DNA of 64,000 nt from Saprospiraceae bacterium (GCA_028285545.1 JANQPA010000077.1:173705-237704); one strand, 5' to 3'; numbered from the stretch's first letter, positions 53,601 through 62,384 are shown. The notes: generated by a model not told the origin, from the letters alone. Numbers and translations are program-made.

Positions 53601-53646
53601 TATAATGGAGTCATCAGGCACCTAGACGCCTGATGATTCCATTATA
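53601..53646. terminator. Bidirectional terminator hairpin
   Basis: A 19-bp stem (53601-53619 and 53628-53646, core TCATCAGGC/GCCTGATGA) with one G-T pair and an 8-base loop. It lies between the convergent thioredoxin and DJ-1-like genes and overlaps the latter's last codons. Confidence 0.88.
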
Positions 53647-54382
53647 AAACAACTTTTTTTACCTTTTCCTTATCCCAATCAATCACCAAGCCTCCAGCAA
53701 TGCTATCTGCAATTTTTTTCCCATATAACAATTCACATAAATAAAGAGCCGCATCAAATGAGCGGGCACCACCTGCGGAGGTAATGTATTTGCCATCATG
53801 AACAAAAATGACCTCATCTCTTACATCCAGCTGTGGGAACATCTCTTTGTATTGATCAATATCGGATGGGAAAGTGGTAGAGGCTACCTCATCCAAAATT
53901 CCGGCTTTAGCAAGTACAAAAGCTCCATCACAATGTGAAGTCATAAACAGTGCCTCCTTATCTACCTTTTTTACAAAATTGATCATGGCCTCATCTTCCA
54001 AATCCGTATCCAAATGGTGCTCAGCACTAGGAACTACCAAAATGTCAATTTTGGGAAGATCGTCTTCCAAATAATTAAAATCAGGCAATAGGCGTATCCC
54101 TTCGAAAGTAGTAATGGGATCCTTGGTGTTGGCAACCATAAAAGTATTCATGGCTTTGATGCCTTCCCGAAAAATGGTATGCTGGAAAATGTCATAAGGG
54201 GCAGTCAACTCCGTATTATAGACCCCATCCATAATCAGAAAGGCCACATTATAACGACTGGTATCCAGATCCATCTTGCGGGTATAAACTTCAGGCAAAG
54301 GTTCTGCCTCCGGGCTTGGGACAGGCTGAGAGGTGCAAGAGACAATGAAAAGGAGTAAAAGGAAGATATAGGAAAATTTCAT
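53642..54382 (-). CDS. DJ-1/PfpI-family lipoprotein
   Basis: A 246-residue protein. The signal peptide ends in a lipobox with Cys16 (LFIVSC). A proline-rich linker leads to a DJ-1/PfpI class I amidotransferase-like fold: YNVAFLIMDGVYNTELTAPYDIFQ, IDILVVPSAEH, and the nucleophile elbow Cys151 in MTSHCDGAFVLAKAGIL with SAGGARSFDAALYL further on. These proteins act as chaperones, glyoxalase/deglycase-like enzymes or regulators. The exported lipoprotein form is found in Bacteroidota. The target is unknown. Confidence 0.85.
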   Translation of the reverse strand: MKFSYIFLLLLFIVSCTSQPVPSPEAEPLPEVYTRKMDLDTSRYNVAFLIMDGVYNTELTAPYDIFQHTIFREGIKAMNTFMVANTKDPITTFEGIRLLPDFNYLEDDLPKIDILVVPSAEHHLDTDLEDEAMINFVKKVDKEALFMTSHCDGAFVLAKAGILDEVASTTFPSDIDQYKEMFPQLDVRDEVIFVHDGKYITSAGGARSFDAALYLCELLYGKKIADSIAGGLVIDWDKEKVKKVVL

Positions 54383-54399
54383 TTTGATGCTTTTTTAAT

Positions 54400-54596
54400 A
54401 GTTCTGAGTTCAACCTTTTGAGTTTTGAGTTTAAATTTTTCAAAAAAATTATGCTCAATTACTTCTTAAGCAAATAATTTATGTCGATAGACCAATACAA
54501 TTCACAATTAAATTAAGCATAAATAAAAAGCAAAATCTTTAAATTTCCCAATCACCTAAAACGCTGGACATTGAACGCTGAACACTGAACTAAAAA
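54400..54596. repeat. Extragenic element with degenerate inverted GTTCTGAGTTC-type ends
   Basis: The left end (54400-54433) has TAGTTCTGAGTTCAACC. The right end (about 54556-54596) has the approximate reverse complement (TTGAACGCTGAACACTGAACTA). About 120 bp of AT-rich sequence lies between. The ends resemble those of 50031-50249, so the two probably belong to one family. Confidence 0.5.
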
Positions 54597-55640
54597 TCAA
54601 GCATGCAAATTTTTCAATTTATCCTTATTCCTTATGTGTATGACCCCATCAATAATATCAATATAACCATCGACTTTAAATTCGGTAAGCATTCGAATAA
54701 CACTTTCTTTGGCTGTACCTACAATCCGGGCCAGGTCATCCCTCAGGATGGAAATATCTTCTTTCCCTTCCTTTTCACTTAGAAAAATGATGGCATCTGC
54801 CACTCTTCGGCGCACTGAATTATAAGCAAGATTGAGTAATTGTTGTTCTTGGTCAGTTATATTATTGGCCAGCATTTTTATTAATTGTGAAGCCACATCG
54901 CGATTGCCATACATTAGCTGGATAAAATCCTCTTTTGGGATAAGGCTTAATTCGGTTTCCTGTAAGGCGGCAGCTGAGTCTGAATACTCAGAATCTTTGA
55001 TTAGGTCAATAAAACCAAAAAACTCGCCCTCTTTATGTATGTTAATGATGTATTCCTTTCCATCATCATTGGTTTTGAACAGCTTTACTTTACCAGACTG
55101 CACAAAATAGAGGTAGCGAGGATAATCACCTTCCTCAAATACCAACTCTCTTTTTTTATAGGTTTTAATTTTTCGCTCTGCAGATAGCTTTTTTAACTCT
55201 TCATAACCTCTGGCTTCATTGATAAAGGCACTTAATCCATGAGCGGTTCGATCAAATTTTTGCTTTAGTTGCTCACTTTTTTTCAGTCGAGTCTCAATAA
55301 CAGCCAATAGTTCGTCCTTATAAAAGGGCTTGGTGATGTAATCATCTGCTCCTAAATTCATTCCCCTTCTAAAATCACTTTTTTCTGCTTTTGCCGTTAA
55401 AAAAATGAATGGTATGTCCGAAGTATCAGAACGCTTACCTAAGATATTCAAAACACCAAAACCATCGAGTTTTGGCATCATCACATCACACAAAATCAGA
55501 TCCGGCTTTTGAGCGAGAACTTTTTCTACTCCAACTTTTCCATCCTCAGCAGATTCGACGTCATAACCTGAGAGTTCTAAGATTTCCTCCAGGTTTTCGC
55601 GCACCTCCATATTATCTTCTATTACCAGAATTTTTTTCAT
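54597..55640 (-). CDS. Response regulator fused to a CRP/FNR-type DNA-binding protein
   Basis: A 347-residue regulator. Residues 1-120 are a receiver with Asp52 in LILCDVMMPKLDG, VIEDN near the start and Lys in ITKPF. Residues about 155-270 form a cyclic-nucleotide-binding-type beta barrel (ELVFEEGDYPRYLYFVQSGKVKLF) and about 275-345 form a CRP-type helix-turn-helix (LRDDLARIVGTAKESVIRMLTEF). FNR-like cysteines for an iron-sulfur cluster are absent. The fusion combines in one chain what FixJ and FixK do separately. It is 33 bp downstream of the FixL-like kinase. Confidence 0.92.
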   Translation of the reverse strand: MKKILVIEDNMEVRENLEEILELSGYDVESAEDGKVGVEKVLAQKPDLILCDVMMPKLDGFGVLNILGKRSDTSDIPFIFLTAKAEKSDFRRGMNLGADDYITKPFYKDELLAVIETRLKKSEQLKQKFDRTAHGLSAFINEARGYEELKKLSAERKIKTYKKRELVFEEGDYPRYLYFVQSGKVKLFKTNDDGKEYIINIHKEGEFFGFIDLIKDSEYSDSAAALQETELSLIPKEDFIQLMYGNRDVASQLIKMLANNITDQEQQLLNLAYNSVRRRVADAIIFLSEKEGKEDISILRDDLARIVGTAKESVIRMLTEFKVDGYIDIIDGVIHIRNKDKLKNLHA

Positions 55641-55673
55641 GTTTATTTTTTTATAAGGCCAGAATGTTAGTGT

Positions 55674-57761
55674 TTAATTGAAATTCTTTTCTTCCTTTTT
55701 ATCAAGCGGTATAAAGACAGTGAAGGTAGTACCCTCCCCCAATTTACTTTCAAAAGTGATGCTTCCTCGCATCAATTCTACGTATCTTTTTACAATATTT
55801 AAGCCCAGGCCGGTACCTTGAATGTTTTCAACATTACGTGCTCTAAAAAATCGGGTAAACAAGTGTTGTTGTTCTTCTTCAGGAATCCCAATTCCCTGAT
55901 CTGAAATGACCACTATCAACATTTCTCCCTGCCGCTCAATCCGGCAATCAATAAAAGTGTCGGCTTCTGAATATTTAATAGCATTAGATAAAAGATTGAA
56001 CAAGACATTCTTAAGTAATTTTTTGTCCAAAATGATCGTGGAAGGTTCCACCAGCATTTCATGACGTATTTGTTGCCCTGATTTTAACAGGCCTTGCATT
56101 TGATCCAATACATCATAGCAAAACTCATTTAAATCAAAGCTGACCGATTGTTCTTCAATTTTCCCTTCCTCTAGCCTGCTCAAGGAAAGAAAATCATTAA
56201 GAATCCCCGTCAAATTAGCCACCGATGATTTGATTCGATTAGTGTGCCGTTCCCGTTTAGCTTGTTGTTCCTCTTTTATATAAGCCTCTATTAAGTCTGC
56301 CGATGAAAGAATAGTACTCAAGGGGGTTCGGAATTCATGACTAGCCATAGACACAAACCTGGATTTAAGTTCACTCAACTCTTTTTCTCTTTCAAAAGCA
56401 TGTCTGAGTTCATTTTCGCTTTTCCTCAGAGCATTTTCTATCGTTTTGCGTTCTTGAATTTCATATTCAAGCTGTTTATTGGTGTTTAAAAGTTGATTGA
56501 CAGCAGCAGCTAATTCCTCCGTTCTTTCTTCAACATGCTCTTCCAGCTGTGAATTTAGCATTTTAAGACCGGTTTCAGCTTCTCTTTGTTCTGTAATATC
56601 TACCCCCGAACTAATGGTGGCCAAAATTTGGCCATGGTCATTTTTTATAGTAGCATTTCTCCAGGCAATCAATCGCTCTTCCTTATTTTTTGTAATTATT
56701 TCGTTTTCAAAATAGTCGGTATAGTCTGTTTTTGCTTCCCCACTCAGAATTTTATTAAAATATTCGGATACCGTTTCTCTTTTGGCTTCAGGAATAGCCA
56801 CCTCAAACCAATTCTTCAAGTATAATTCTCCTTCCTGGTATCCCAAAAGCTCATACCCTTTTTTGTTGAGCAAAGTGATTTGTCTTTGAGTATTAATAAC
56901 TACAATGATGGTGTTTGCTACATCCAAATATTGTTGAGCACGCTCTTTTTCTCTCAATAATGATTTTTCTGCCAGCTTTCTATCCGTAATATCTATCCCA
57001 GAAGAAATCATTCCTATCCCCTCTCCTTCTTTATCTTTCAACAGACTATTGTGCCAGGAAAAATATCTCTTTTTTCCATCCCTATCCAGAATTTTATTTT
57101 CGAAATAGGGCATAAACTGGACTTCCTTATCCGTCATAAGGCTATTAAAAGCATTTCTCATTCCTTCTTTTTCCTCTGGCAACATCATCAAATCAAACCA
57201 GTCTTTGCCTTTGGCTTCCTCTTCACTGAGGTTCAGAAATTTGCAGCCCTTCTTATTAAGTTCCATAATTCGGCCTTCGGTATTTAAAACCACCGTAACC
57301 GTGTTGGCAATGTCAAAATACATTTGGGCTTTTTCTTTTTCTTCTCGCAAAGCATTTTCGGCAGCCTTCTGATCTGTCAGATCGTGTACAATTCCAGTAA
57401 AAATTTTACGATCAGGAAGCTTTACTTCACTAATGCTTAATCTGAAAGGGAAAATAGACCCATCCTTCCTTAAACCTTCCACCTCTCGTCCGATCCCAAT
57501 GATCTTGGCAATACCAGTATTTTCATAATTCCGAATATACTGATCATGCTCCTCTTTATGTGGTGCGGGCATCAACATCTTGACATTATGCCCAATCAAT
57601 TCTGGGATTTCATAGCCAAAAAGCCGTGCAGCAGAACTGTTCACCAACTCCATAATACCACGGCTATCAATAATGATAATCCCGTCAGTAGCCGTTTCAA
57701 AAATGGCTTTTAACCTTAGCCCATCTTCTGAATGTAAAGTATTTGTAACGATAGATTCCAA
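55674..57761 (-). CDS. FixL-like multi-PAS sensor histidine kinase
   Basis: A 695-residue soluble kinase with no membrane helix. PAS1 (about 15-130) closely follows FixL (LIGHNVKMLMPAPHKEEHDQY, AKIIGIGREVEG), but Lys86 stands where FixL has its heme ligand His. PAS2 (about 150-262) and PAS3 (about 278-392) are near duplicates. A coiled coil (about 395-465) leads to HisKA with His475 (SMASHEFRTPLS) and a complete HATPase (NLLSNAIKYS, SDQGIGIPEEE, GTGLGLNIVKRY). It is the first gene of an operon with the receiver-CRP regulator and is divergent from the stress genes. Confidence 0.93.
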   Translation of the reverse strand: MESIVTNTLHSEDGLRLKAIFETATDGIIIIDSRGIMELVNSSAARLFGYEIPELIGHNVKMLMPAPHKEEHDQYIRNYENTGIAKIIGIGREVEGLRKDGSIFPFRLSISEVKLPDRKIFTGIVHDLTDQKAAENALREEKEKAQMYFDIANTVTVVLNTEGRIMELNKKGCKFLNLSEEEAKGKDWFDLMMLPEEKEGMRNAFNSLMTDKEVQFMPYFENKILDRDGKKRYFSWHNSLLKDKEGEGIGMISSGIDITDRKLAEKSLLREKERAQQYLDVANTIIVVINTQRQITLLNKKGYELLGYQEGELYLKNWFEVAIPEAKRETVSEYFNKILSGEAKTDYTDYFENEIITKNKEERLIAWRNATIKNDHGQILATISSGVDITEQREAETGLKMLNSQLEEHVEERTEELAAAVNQLLNTNKQLEYEIQERKTIENALRKSENELRHAFEREKELSELKSRFVSMASHEFRTPLSTILSSADLIEAYIKEEQQAKRERHTNRIKSSVANLTGILNDFLSLSRLEEGKIEEQSVSFDLNEFCYDVLDQMQGLLKSGQQIRHEMLVEPSTIILDKKLLKNVLFNLLSNAIKYSEADTFIDCRIERQGEMLIVVISDQGIGIPEEEQQHLFTRFFRARNVENIQGTGLGLNIVKRYVELMRGSITFESKLGEGTTFTVFIPLDKKEEKNFN

Positions 57762-57844
57762 TGTCTATTTTTTATGCTGATCCTCTGAATTCAAAATTCC
57801 AAATTCTTAATATAACGGAAAATGGACAAAGTCATAGGATCAGG

Positions 57845-57858
57845 GTGACAAAAATCAT
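57845..57858. promoter_or_regulatory. Degenerate CRP/FNR-type palindrome between kinase and stress genes
   Basis: GTGAC-AAAA-ATCAT keeps the TGA-N6-TCA core of CRP/FNR sites (TTGAT-N4-ATCAA). It lies 115 bp before the first universal stress gene and 84 bp before the kinase start on the other strand. The receiver-CRP protein encoded nearby is the obvious candidate to bind it. Confidence 0.4.
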
Positions 57859-57972
57859 TCAGTCCACTAACTATTTGGTCGATCTTGCAATCAACTATCT
57901 CTCTGACAGGAAGTATATTTTTAGAGATAGATCATATGTATTTCATTAATTATCAAGAATTATTAACCCGAA

Positions 57973-59109
57973 ATGAGTTCAGCAATGACCTTAGAAAAGG
58001 AAATAAAGACAGGAACAGAAATTGAACTTCTAGGAATTGGATCTTCAAAAGATCGTTTGTTAAAGGCCAATCTTGTCAATGCATTGGAAGAACTAAAACT
58101 GGACTTACCTATCCATGAAGTAAAAGATATAGACAAATTAATGAAATACGACATTACGGGTATTCCTGCTTTGGTTATTAATGGTCATGTTGTTTTTCAA
58201 AAAGTCGTTCCCAAAGTAGAAGATCTAAAAATTGCCCTTAGCATCCTTCTTAAAGATGAAAATCCAGGCATAAATATCAAAAAAATTGTTGTTCCTACTG
58301 ATTTTTCCGAGACTGCTGATAACGCACTTCAATTCGCTCTTGATATGGCAAAAGAAGTGCAGGCGGAAGTTCAGGTGGTACATATACATTCTCCTGCCCT
58401 AAATGGGCCTAGCGCTCCCAAACTTGTTGAAGAACCCGGACTCCAGTATAAACAGTCATTGCTAGATATGCTTACAAAGCCCCCTCTCGGCCAAAAAGAA
58501 ATAAGCGAAGATCAAAAATATATTTCCAAAACTTCTTTGATTAAGGGTTTTGTGGCCGAGGAGATCCAAAAGCTATCGGAGGATTCTAAAACCGATATCA
58601 TTATTATGGGCACAAGAGGCCAGAGCGGGTTAATGGAAAAATTATTTGGAAGCATTTCTCTTGAAGTAGCAAGAAAAGCAAATTGTCCGGTTCTTTTAGT
58701 CCCAGAAGAAGCCCAATTCAAGGGATTCCAGAAAATAGTTTATGCCAGCAACTATCATCCGGCTGAAGAAACTGTATTACCTACAATCATTGATTTTGCC
58801 AGGCCTTTTAATTCTATGCTCCATATTGCTCATATCGATGAACAAAAACAAAATAAATATTTTGTTCAAAGCAATTACTTGGGACAGATATCCAAAGATT
58901 CCAATATTACCATCAAACTGACCACTATAGAAAGTGAAAATATCCTGAAGGGCCTCAATCGATATGCCGAAGAACAAAAGACAGATTTAATGGTTATGGC
59001 AACCATCCAGCGGACCTTTTTAAACCAACTTTTTCACAAAAGCATCACCCAACGCATGGTTTATAACACTAAAATACCGCTATTAGTACTTCATTTTGAG
59101 GGCGATTAG
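57973..59109 (+). CDS. Tandem universal stress protein with N-terminal thioredoxin-like domain
   Basis: A 378-residue cytoplasmic protein. Residues about 14-92 resemble the thioredoxin_3/redox-active disulfide family (IELLGIGSSKDRLLKANLVNALEEL, ITGIPALVINGHVVFQKVVP), but the CxxC is replaced by Ser-Ser-Lys-Asp. Two universal stress domains follow (about 105-245 and 252-376). The first has KKIVVPTDFSETADNALQFALD and the nucleotide-binding GTRGQSGLMEKLFGSISLEV. The second is degenerate at that site. It is divergent from the FixL-like kinase and heads the stress block. Confidence 0.88.
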   Translation: MSSAMTLEKEIKTGTEIELLGIGSSKDRLLKANLVNALEELKLDLPIHEVKDIDKLMKYDITGIPALVINGHVVFQKVVPKVEDLKIALSILLKDENPGINIKKIVVPTDFSETADNALQFALDMAKEVQAEVQVVHIHSPALNGPSAPKLVEEPGLQYKQSLLDMLTKPPLGQKEISEDQKYISKTSLIKGFVAEEIQKLSEDSKTDIIIMGTRGQSGLMEKLFGSISLEVARKANCPVLLVPEEAQFKGFQKIVYASNYHPAEETVLPTIIDFARPFNSMLHIAHIDEQKQNKYFVQSNYLGQISKDSNITIKLTTIESENILKGLNRYAEEQKTDLMVMATIQRTFLNQLFHKSITQRMVYNTKIPLLVLHFEGD

Positions 59110-59248
59110 AACGAGATTGAAAAATTTCGTCACCCTTTTTTATTTCTCGAAAGGTAAGCCCCAATAAGAAGATGCTTAAAATTGTCAGTTTTGGCTAATT
59201 GATGGTATTTTAGACCTACTCTGAGTATCTTTTCCAAAATTTTGAACT

Positions 59249-60049
59249 ATGAAAAAAATATTGGTCCCCACCGATTTTTCAGCCAATGCTGATAATGCCA
59301 TTGACTTTGCTATTGAATTTGCCCAGGCATTAGAATTGGAAATTACCTTTCTTCACACTTATCAGGTTCAAAGTACAGCAGGAATGTTCATTTCTGTTGA
59401 AGCATTTATGAAAAAAGATGCCGCTAACCAAATGCTTCCAAGCTATGAAAAAGCAAGCAGTAGATTAGGAAAAAAAAGAGTAGAAAGTAAAATAATACGG
59501 GGTAATACCATATCTGTCATTGCAAATATGGCTGACAAAGAAGATTATGATTTAATCCTTATGGGTACACAGGGGGCAAGCAGTTTAGCCGAAATTTTTG
59601 CCGGCACTGTTACCAGCGGTGTTATTCAGAAAAGCAAAACCCCCGTTTTGGCCATACCGGAAGGTTATAAATTTCAAGGCATCCATAATATTGTTTTGGC
59701 TATCGATCAAAAAGGTCCATCTTTGTTCGACATCCTGAGTCCACTTTTAAAAATCATAGAAAAAACCCAAGCCCATCTTTTCATATTCCACCAAAATGTG
59801 GAAGAAGAAATTCAAGGCATAGAAGGAGTTGTTGATCAATATTTTAACGCTGTGGAGCATTCCTTCCATTATGATTTGGATAAGGAAGATATCAACCAGA
59901 GCATTAATAAGTTCGTTTCCGATTATCAAGCTCAAATTTTATGTATGATCAAACATAATCGATCCTTTATTGAAGGAATATTTCATTTGAGTGCCACCAA
60001 AACCGAGGTTTTTAACAGCCCGGTTCCTCTCCTGGTATTGAAGGACTGA
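59249..60049 (+). CDS. Tandem universal stress protein
   Basis: A 266-residue cytoplasmic protein with two UspA-like domains (about 1-142 and 147-266). The first keeps KKILVPTDFSANADNAIDFAIEF and the ATP-binding GTQGASSLAEIFAGTVTSGVI. The second lacks the glycine motif (CMIKHNRSFIEGIFHLSATKTEV), as in many tandem forms. It lies 139 bp after the first stress gene and probably belongs to the same regulon. Confidence 0.88.
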   Translation: MKKILVPTDFSANADNAIDFAIEFAQALELEITFLHTYQVQSTAGMFISVEAFMKKDAANQMLPSYEKASSRLGKKRVESKIIRGNTISVIANMADKEDYDLILMGTQGASSLAEIFAGTVTSGVIQKSKTPVLAIPEGYKFQGIHNIVLAIDQKGPSLFDILSPLLKIIEKTQAHLFIFHQNVEEEIQGIEGVVDQYFNAVEHSFHYDLDKEDINQSINKFVSDYQAQILCMIKHNRSFIEGIFHLSATKTEVFNSPVPLLVLKD

Positions 60050-60063
60050 AAAAGTTTCTAGCT

Positions 60064-60100
60064 TTGATAAAAATCAACCCGGTGCATTGATTAAAGTCAT
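60064..60100 (+). promoter_or_regulatory. Tandem CRP/FNR-type boxes upstream of the exported helical protein
   Basis: TTGATAAAAATCAA (60064-60077) is a perfect TTGAT-N4-ATCAA site. TTGAT-TAAA-GTCAT (60087-60100) is a weaker copy 23 bp further on. Relative to the -7 element at 60123, they sit near -63 and -40, the class I and class II positions of CRP/FNR activators. Confidence 0.65.
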
Positions 60101-60122
60101 ATCAATGGCTTGTTATCAAATG

Positions 60123-60130
60123 TAGTTTTG
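60123..60130 (+). promoter_or_regulatory. Predicted -7 element downstream of the CRP/FNR-type boxes
   Basis: TAGTTTTG matches TAnnTTTG and lies 43 bp upstream of the gene at 60174. It lacks a -33 TTG, consistent with dependence on an activator bound at the two palindromes. Confidence 0.55.
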
Positions 60131-60173
60131 GAATAGACCATTTGATACAATTTGACCACTAAATTAATGCACC

Positions 60174-60923
60174 ATGAAATTTATAATTGGATTAATGTTG
60201 ATGAGTACGGTGGTGTTTGGACAAAGTCCCGGTTCTTCCCAGGATCTAAAAAAAGATATGGTGAATTTTGATCAGGCCTTTATTCCCCTGTGGTTTTATG
60301 TTTATGAAGGGAATATTAATAAAGCCAAAAGTGCTGTTTTTTATGTCAATTTTAAATGGCAGCAGTTAAAAAATCGCCACGAACTTTCCATCAACCATGC
60401 AGATTGGCAGGATGCCTTTAGCAAAACCGATCAATGGTTGAAAGACGCCTACACTGCCATTGATCATAATGACACCCGCCTTGCCCTTAACCAATTAAAT
60501 CATGCCAGGTATGAGATGATAGAACTCCGGCAATTATACCACATTTCCTATTACCTGGATGAGGTCTATCGTTTTCAGAGTGTTGTCCAAAGCGTAGCAG
60601 AAATAGTGCATGACGATAAGCTCTGCTTATTAGAATGGAATGAGGTAGAATCCATGATAGGAAGAATGAATACCGCATGGGTAAAATTGGAACAAACCCA
60701 GCAAAATATGAAAGCTTTTAACCTTAGTAAGGAAAAACTTCAGAAGATAAAATCTGGAAAGGACCGAATAGTCAAACATCTATTAATATTCAATAATAAA
60801 GTGAAAGAAGCTAATCAGCTGCTTCTTGCTGAAGCAATACGCCCCCTGGAACGGGAAGCACTTTATCAAATGCGCTTGTTCGGAAAATTTGATTCCTATC
60901 AGTCCTATTATGCAAGCCGCTGA
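60174..60923 (+). CDS. Exported helical protein of unknown function
   Basis: A 249-residue protein. A short signal peptide (about 1-16, ending VVFGQ) precedes an all-helical body rich in Trp, Tyr and Leu (FIPLWFYVYEGNINKAKSAV, LNQLNHARYEMIELRQLYHISYYLDEVYRF). No family is recognised. It has a promoter with two CRP/FNR-type boxes and precedes the CBS genes, so it is probably part of the stress regulon and may be periplasmic. Confidence 0.8.
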   Translation: MKFIIGLMLMSTVVFGQSPGSSQDLKKDMVNFDQAFIPLWFYVYEGNINKAKSAVFYVNFKWQQLKNRHELSINHADWQDAFSKTDQWLKDAYTAIDHNDTRLALNQLNHARYEMIELRQLYHISYYLDEVYRFQSVVQSVAEIVHDDKLCLLEWNEVESMIGRMNTAWVKLEQTQQNMKAFNLSKEKLQKIKSGKDRIVKHLLIFNNKVKEANQLLLAEAIRPLEREALYQMRLFGKFDSYQSYYASR

Positions 60924-60963
60924 AATTAGCATTCACTCTTTTTCAAACTTAAATCCAAGAACA

Positions 60964-61416
60964 ATGAAAGCTCATAAGCCAATCAAAGAAATTATGACCA
61001 CTGACCTGGTAACCGTATATCCGGAAACAAAAGTTTCCAAAATCAAATTAATGTTTGACGCTCATGATTTCCACCACATTCCGGTAGTGGAAAAAGGAGG
61101 ATTACTTACGGGAATCATCAGCAAAGAAGATTTTTTTAAACTCTCTTATGTATTATCACTCAATACTTCTGGTCATACCTACTCAAAAATGGAATATGAT
61201 AATTTGAGCGCAAAGGACATTATGACTAAATATCCTTTATCTCTTGACCCTGACGATACTACAGGCTTGGCAGCAGATATCTTTTTAGCCAATAAATTCC
61301 ATGCCCTTCCCATCATTGAGGACAACAAGTTGGTAGGTATGGTTACCACTCATGACCTTTTGAAATACAGCTTTAACTCTAATACGGTAAGCAAAGAAGA
61401 AACAGAAACTTTTTAA
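60964..61416 (+). CDS. CBS-domain pair protein
   Basis: A 150-residue cytoplasmic protein starting at the ATG at 60964. The frame is open further upstream, but that part overlaps the previous gene. Two CBS motifs (about 10-65, IKEIMTTDLVTVYPETKVSKIKLMF with HHIPVVEKGGLLTGIISKEDF, and about 83-140, AKDIMTKYPLSLDPDD with HALPIIEDNKLVGMVTTHDLL) form one Bateman module. Such modules bind adenosyl nucleotides and report energy state. The gene follows the exported helical gene by 40 bp. Confidence 0.9.
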   Translation: MKAHKPIKEIMTTDLVTVYPETKVSKIKLMFDAHDFHHIPVVEKGGLLTGIISKEDFFKLSYVLSLNTSGHTYSKMEYDNLSAKDIMTKYPLSLDPDDTTGLAADIFLANKFHALPIIEDNKLVGMVTTHDLLKYSFNSNTVSKEETETF

Positions 61417-61435
61417 AAGTTTAAATGCAATTATC

Positions 61436-61873
61436 ATGAATATCAATATGAAAGTTGGGGATATTATGACAACAGACGTCCTGACTCTGGGGCCCAACGA
61501 AACCATGGATAAAGTACAGGATGTTTTTAAGAAATATAATATCCATCATATTCCCATAGTAGAAAACAATAAGGTAAGGGGAATCATCAGTAAAACTGAT
61601 TACCTAAAGGTTTTGCATGGCTTTACACTTTTTAAAACTCAAAAAAGTGATTCTTATAATAATGCCATCCTCCGTTCACTGTTAACTTCAGAGGTGATGA
61701 CCCAGCAGGTAGCTACCCTTAATCCTGAGGACACCCTCGAGATAGCTGCCGGATTTTTTAAGGAAAATCTATTTCATGCTTTACCAGTTGTAGATGAGGC
61801 TGGAAATCTGGTAGGAATTATTACTACTTATGATTTGATTAATTTAGCCTTTAGTGCATCAACTATTACTTAA
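61436..61873 (+). CDS. CBS-domain pair protein, paralogue
   Basis: A 145-residue cytoplasmic protein, homologous to the preceding gene. CBS1 (about 5-60) has VGDIMTTDVLTLGPNETMDKVQDVF and HHIPIVENNKVRGIISKTDYL. CBS2 (about 83-140) has SEVMTQQVATLNPEDTLEIAAGFF and HALPVVDEAGNLVGIITTYDLI. It is 19 bp downstream of its paralogue and ends before a clear terminator. Confidence 0.9.
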   Translation: MNINMKVGDIMTTDVLTLGPNETMDKVQDVFKKYNIHHIPIVENNKVRGIISKTDYLKVLHGFTLFKTQKSDSYNNAILRSLLTSEVMTQQVATLNPEDTLEIAAGFFKENLFHALPVVDEAGNLVGIITTYDLINLAFSASTIT

Positions 61874-61956
61874 TATTTAATACCTTTTTAGTATTAGCTT
61901 TCAATGCCATTTAAGTGAAATAAGTAGAAGTAATGTCATTCTGACTCCTGAAGCAA

Positions 61957-61990
61957 ATAGAAGTAAATTGTTTAAGCAATTTACTTCTAT
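61957..61990. terminator. Bidirectional terminator hairpin
   Basis: A perfect 14-bp stem (61957-61970 and 61977-61990, core AGAAGTAAATTG) with a 6-base loop. It lies between the convergent CBS gene and the small secreted-protein gene. Confidence 0.85.
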
Positions 61991-62030
61991 CTTACTCCAA
62001 GAGATTTCTATTTAATTCCTTTTAAAAATT

Positions 62031-62384
62031 TTACTCTCTTTTAGCAGTTATTGTAAATGCTTGATCTTCTACAGCCACCTCTCCTGAAAAAGAATCTCCA
62101 TCAACTTTCCCGGAAATACTTACATAAAATCCTTCTGCTTCTGTAGAAAAACTGACTTCATTATCTTCAAATTTGAGGTTTTCCATGTTGGAACTACCAT
62201 TAGTTGTAACCAATTTGCCAGTATAGCCATCATCTGATTTGGTAAAAACCATTTGGCCTGTGTATGTACCGTCAGGAGTTTCGACACTATAGCTCCAGGT
62301 TCCTTCCAATGCATCATTACCTGACTGAGCAAAAGATACTGTGCTGGCCAATGCCAGAATTAATACAGTGAGTAGAGATTTCAT
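62031..62384 (-). CDS. Small secreted beta-rich protein
   Basis: A 117-residue exported protein. The signal peptide ends in VSFAQ (about residue 20). The rest reads as a small beta barrel (LEGTWSYSVETPDGTYTGQMVFT, GYTGKLVTTNG, VSGKVDGDSFSGEVAVED-like strands) similar to lipocalin-like domains. No family name is certain. It lies 25 bp downstream of the aminotransferase gene on the same strand and may share its transcript. Confidence 0.8.
   Translation of the reverse strand: MKSLLTVLILALASTVSFAQSGNDALEGTWSYSVETPDGTYTGQMVFTKSDDGYTGKLVTTNGSSNMENLKFEDNEVSFSTEAEGFYVSISGKVDGDSFSGEVAVEDQAFTITAKRE

Noticed and set aside
60826..60963. N-terminal extension of the first CBS protein
   Set aside because: It lies within the preceding gene in another frame and has no CBS character; ATG at 60964 fits the domain start.
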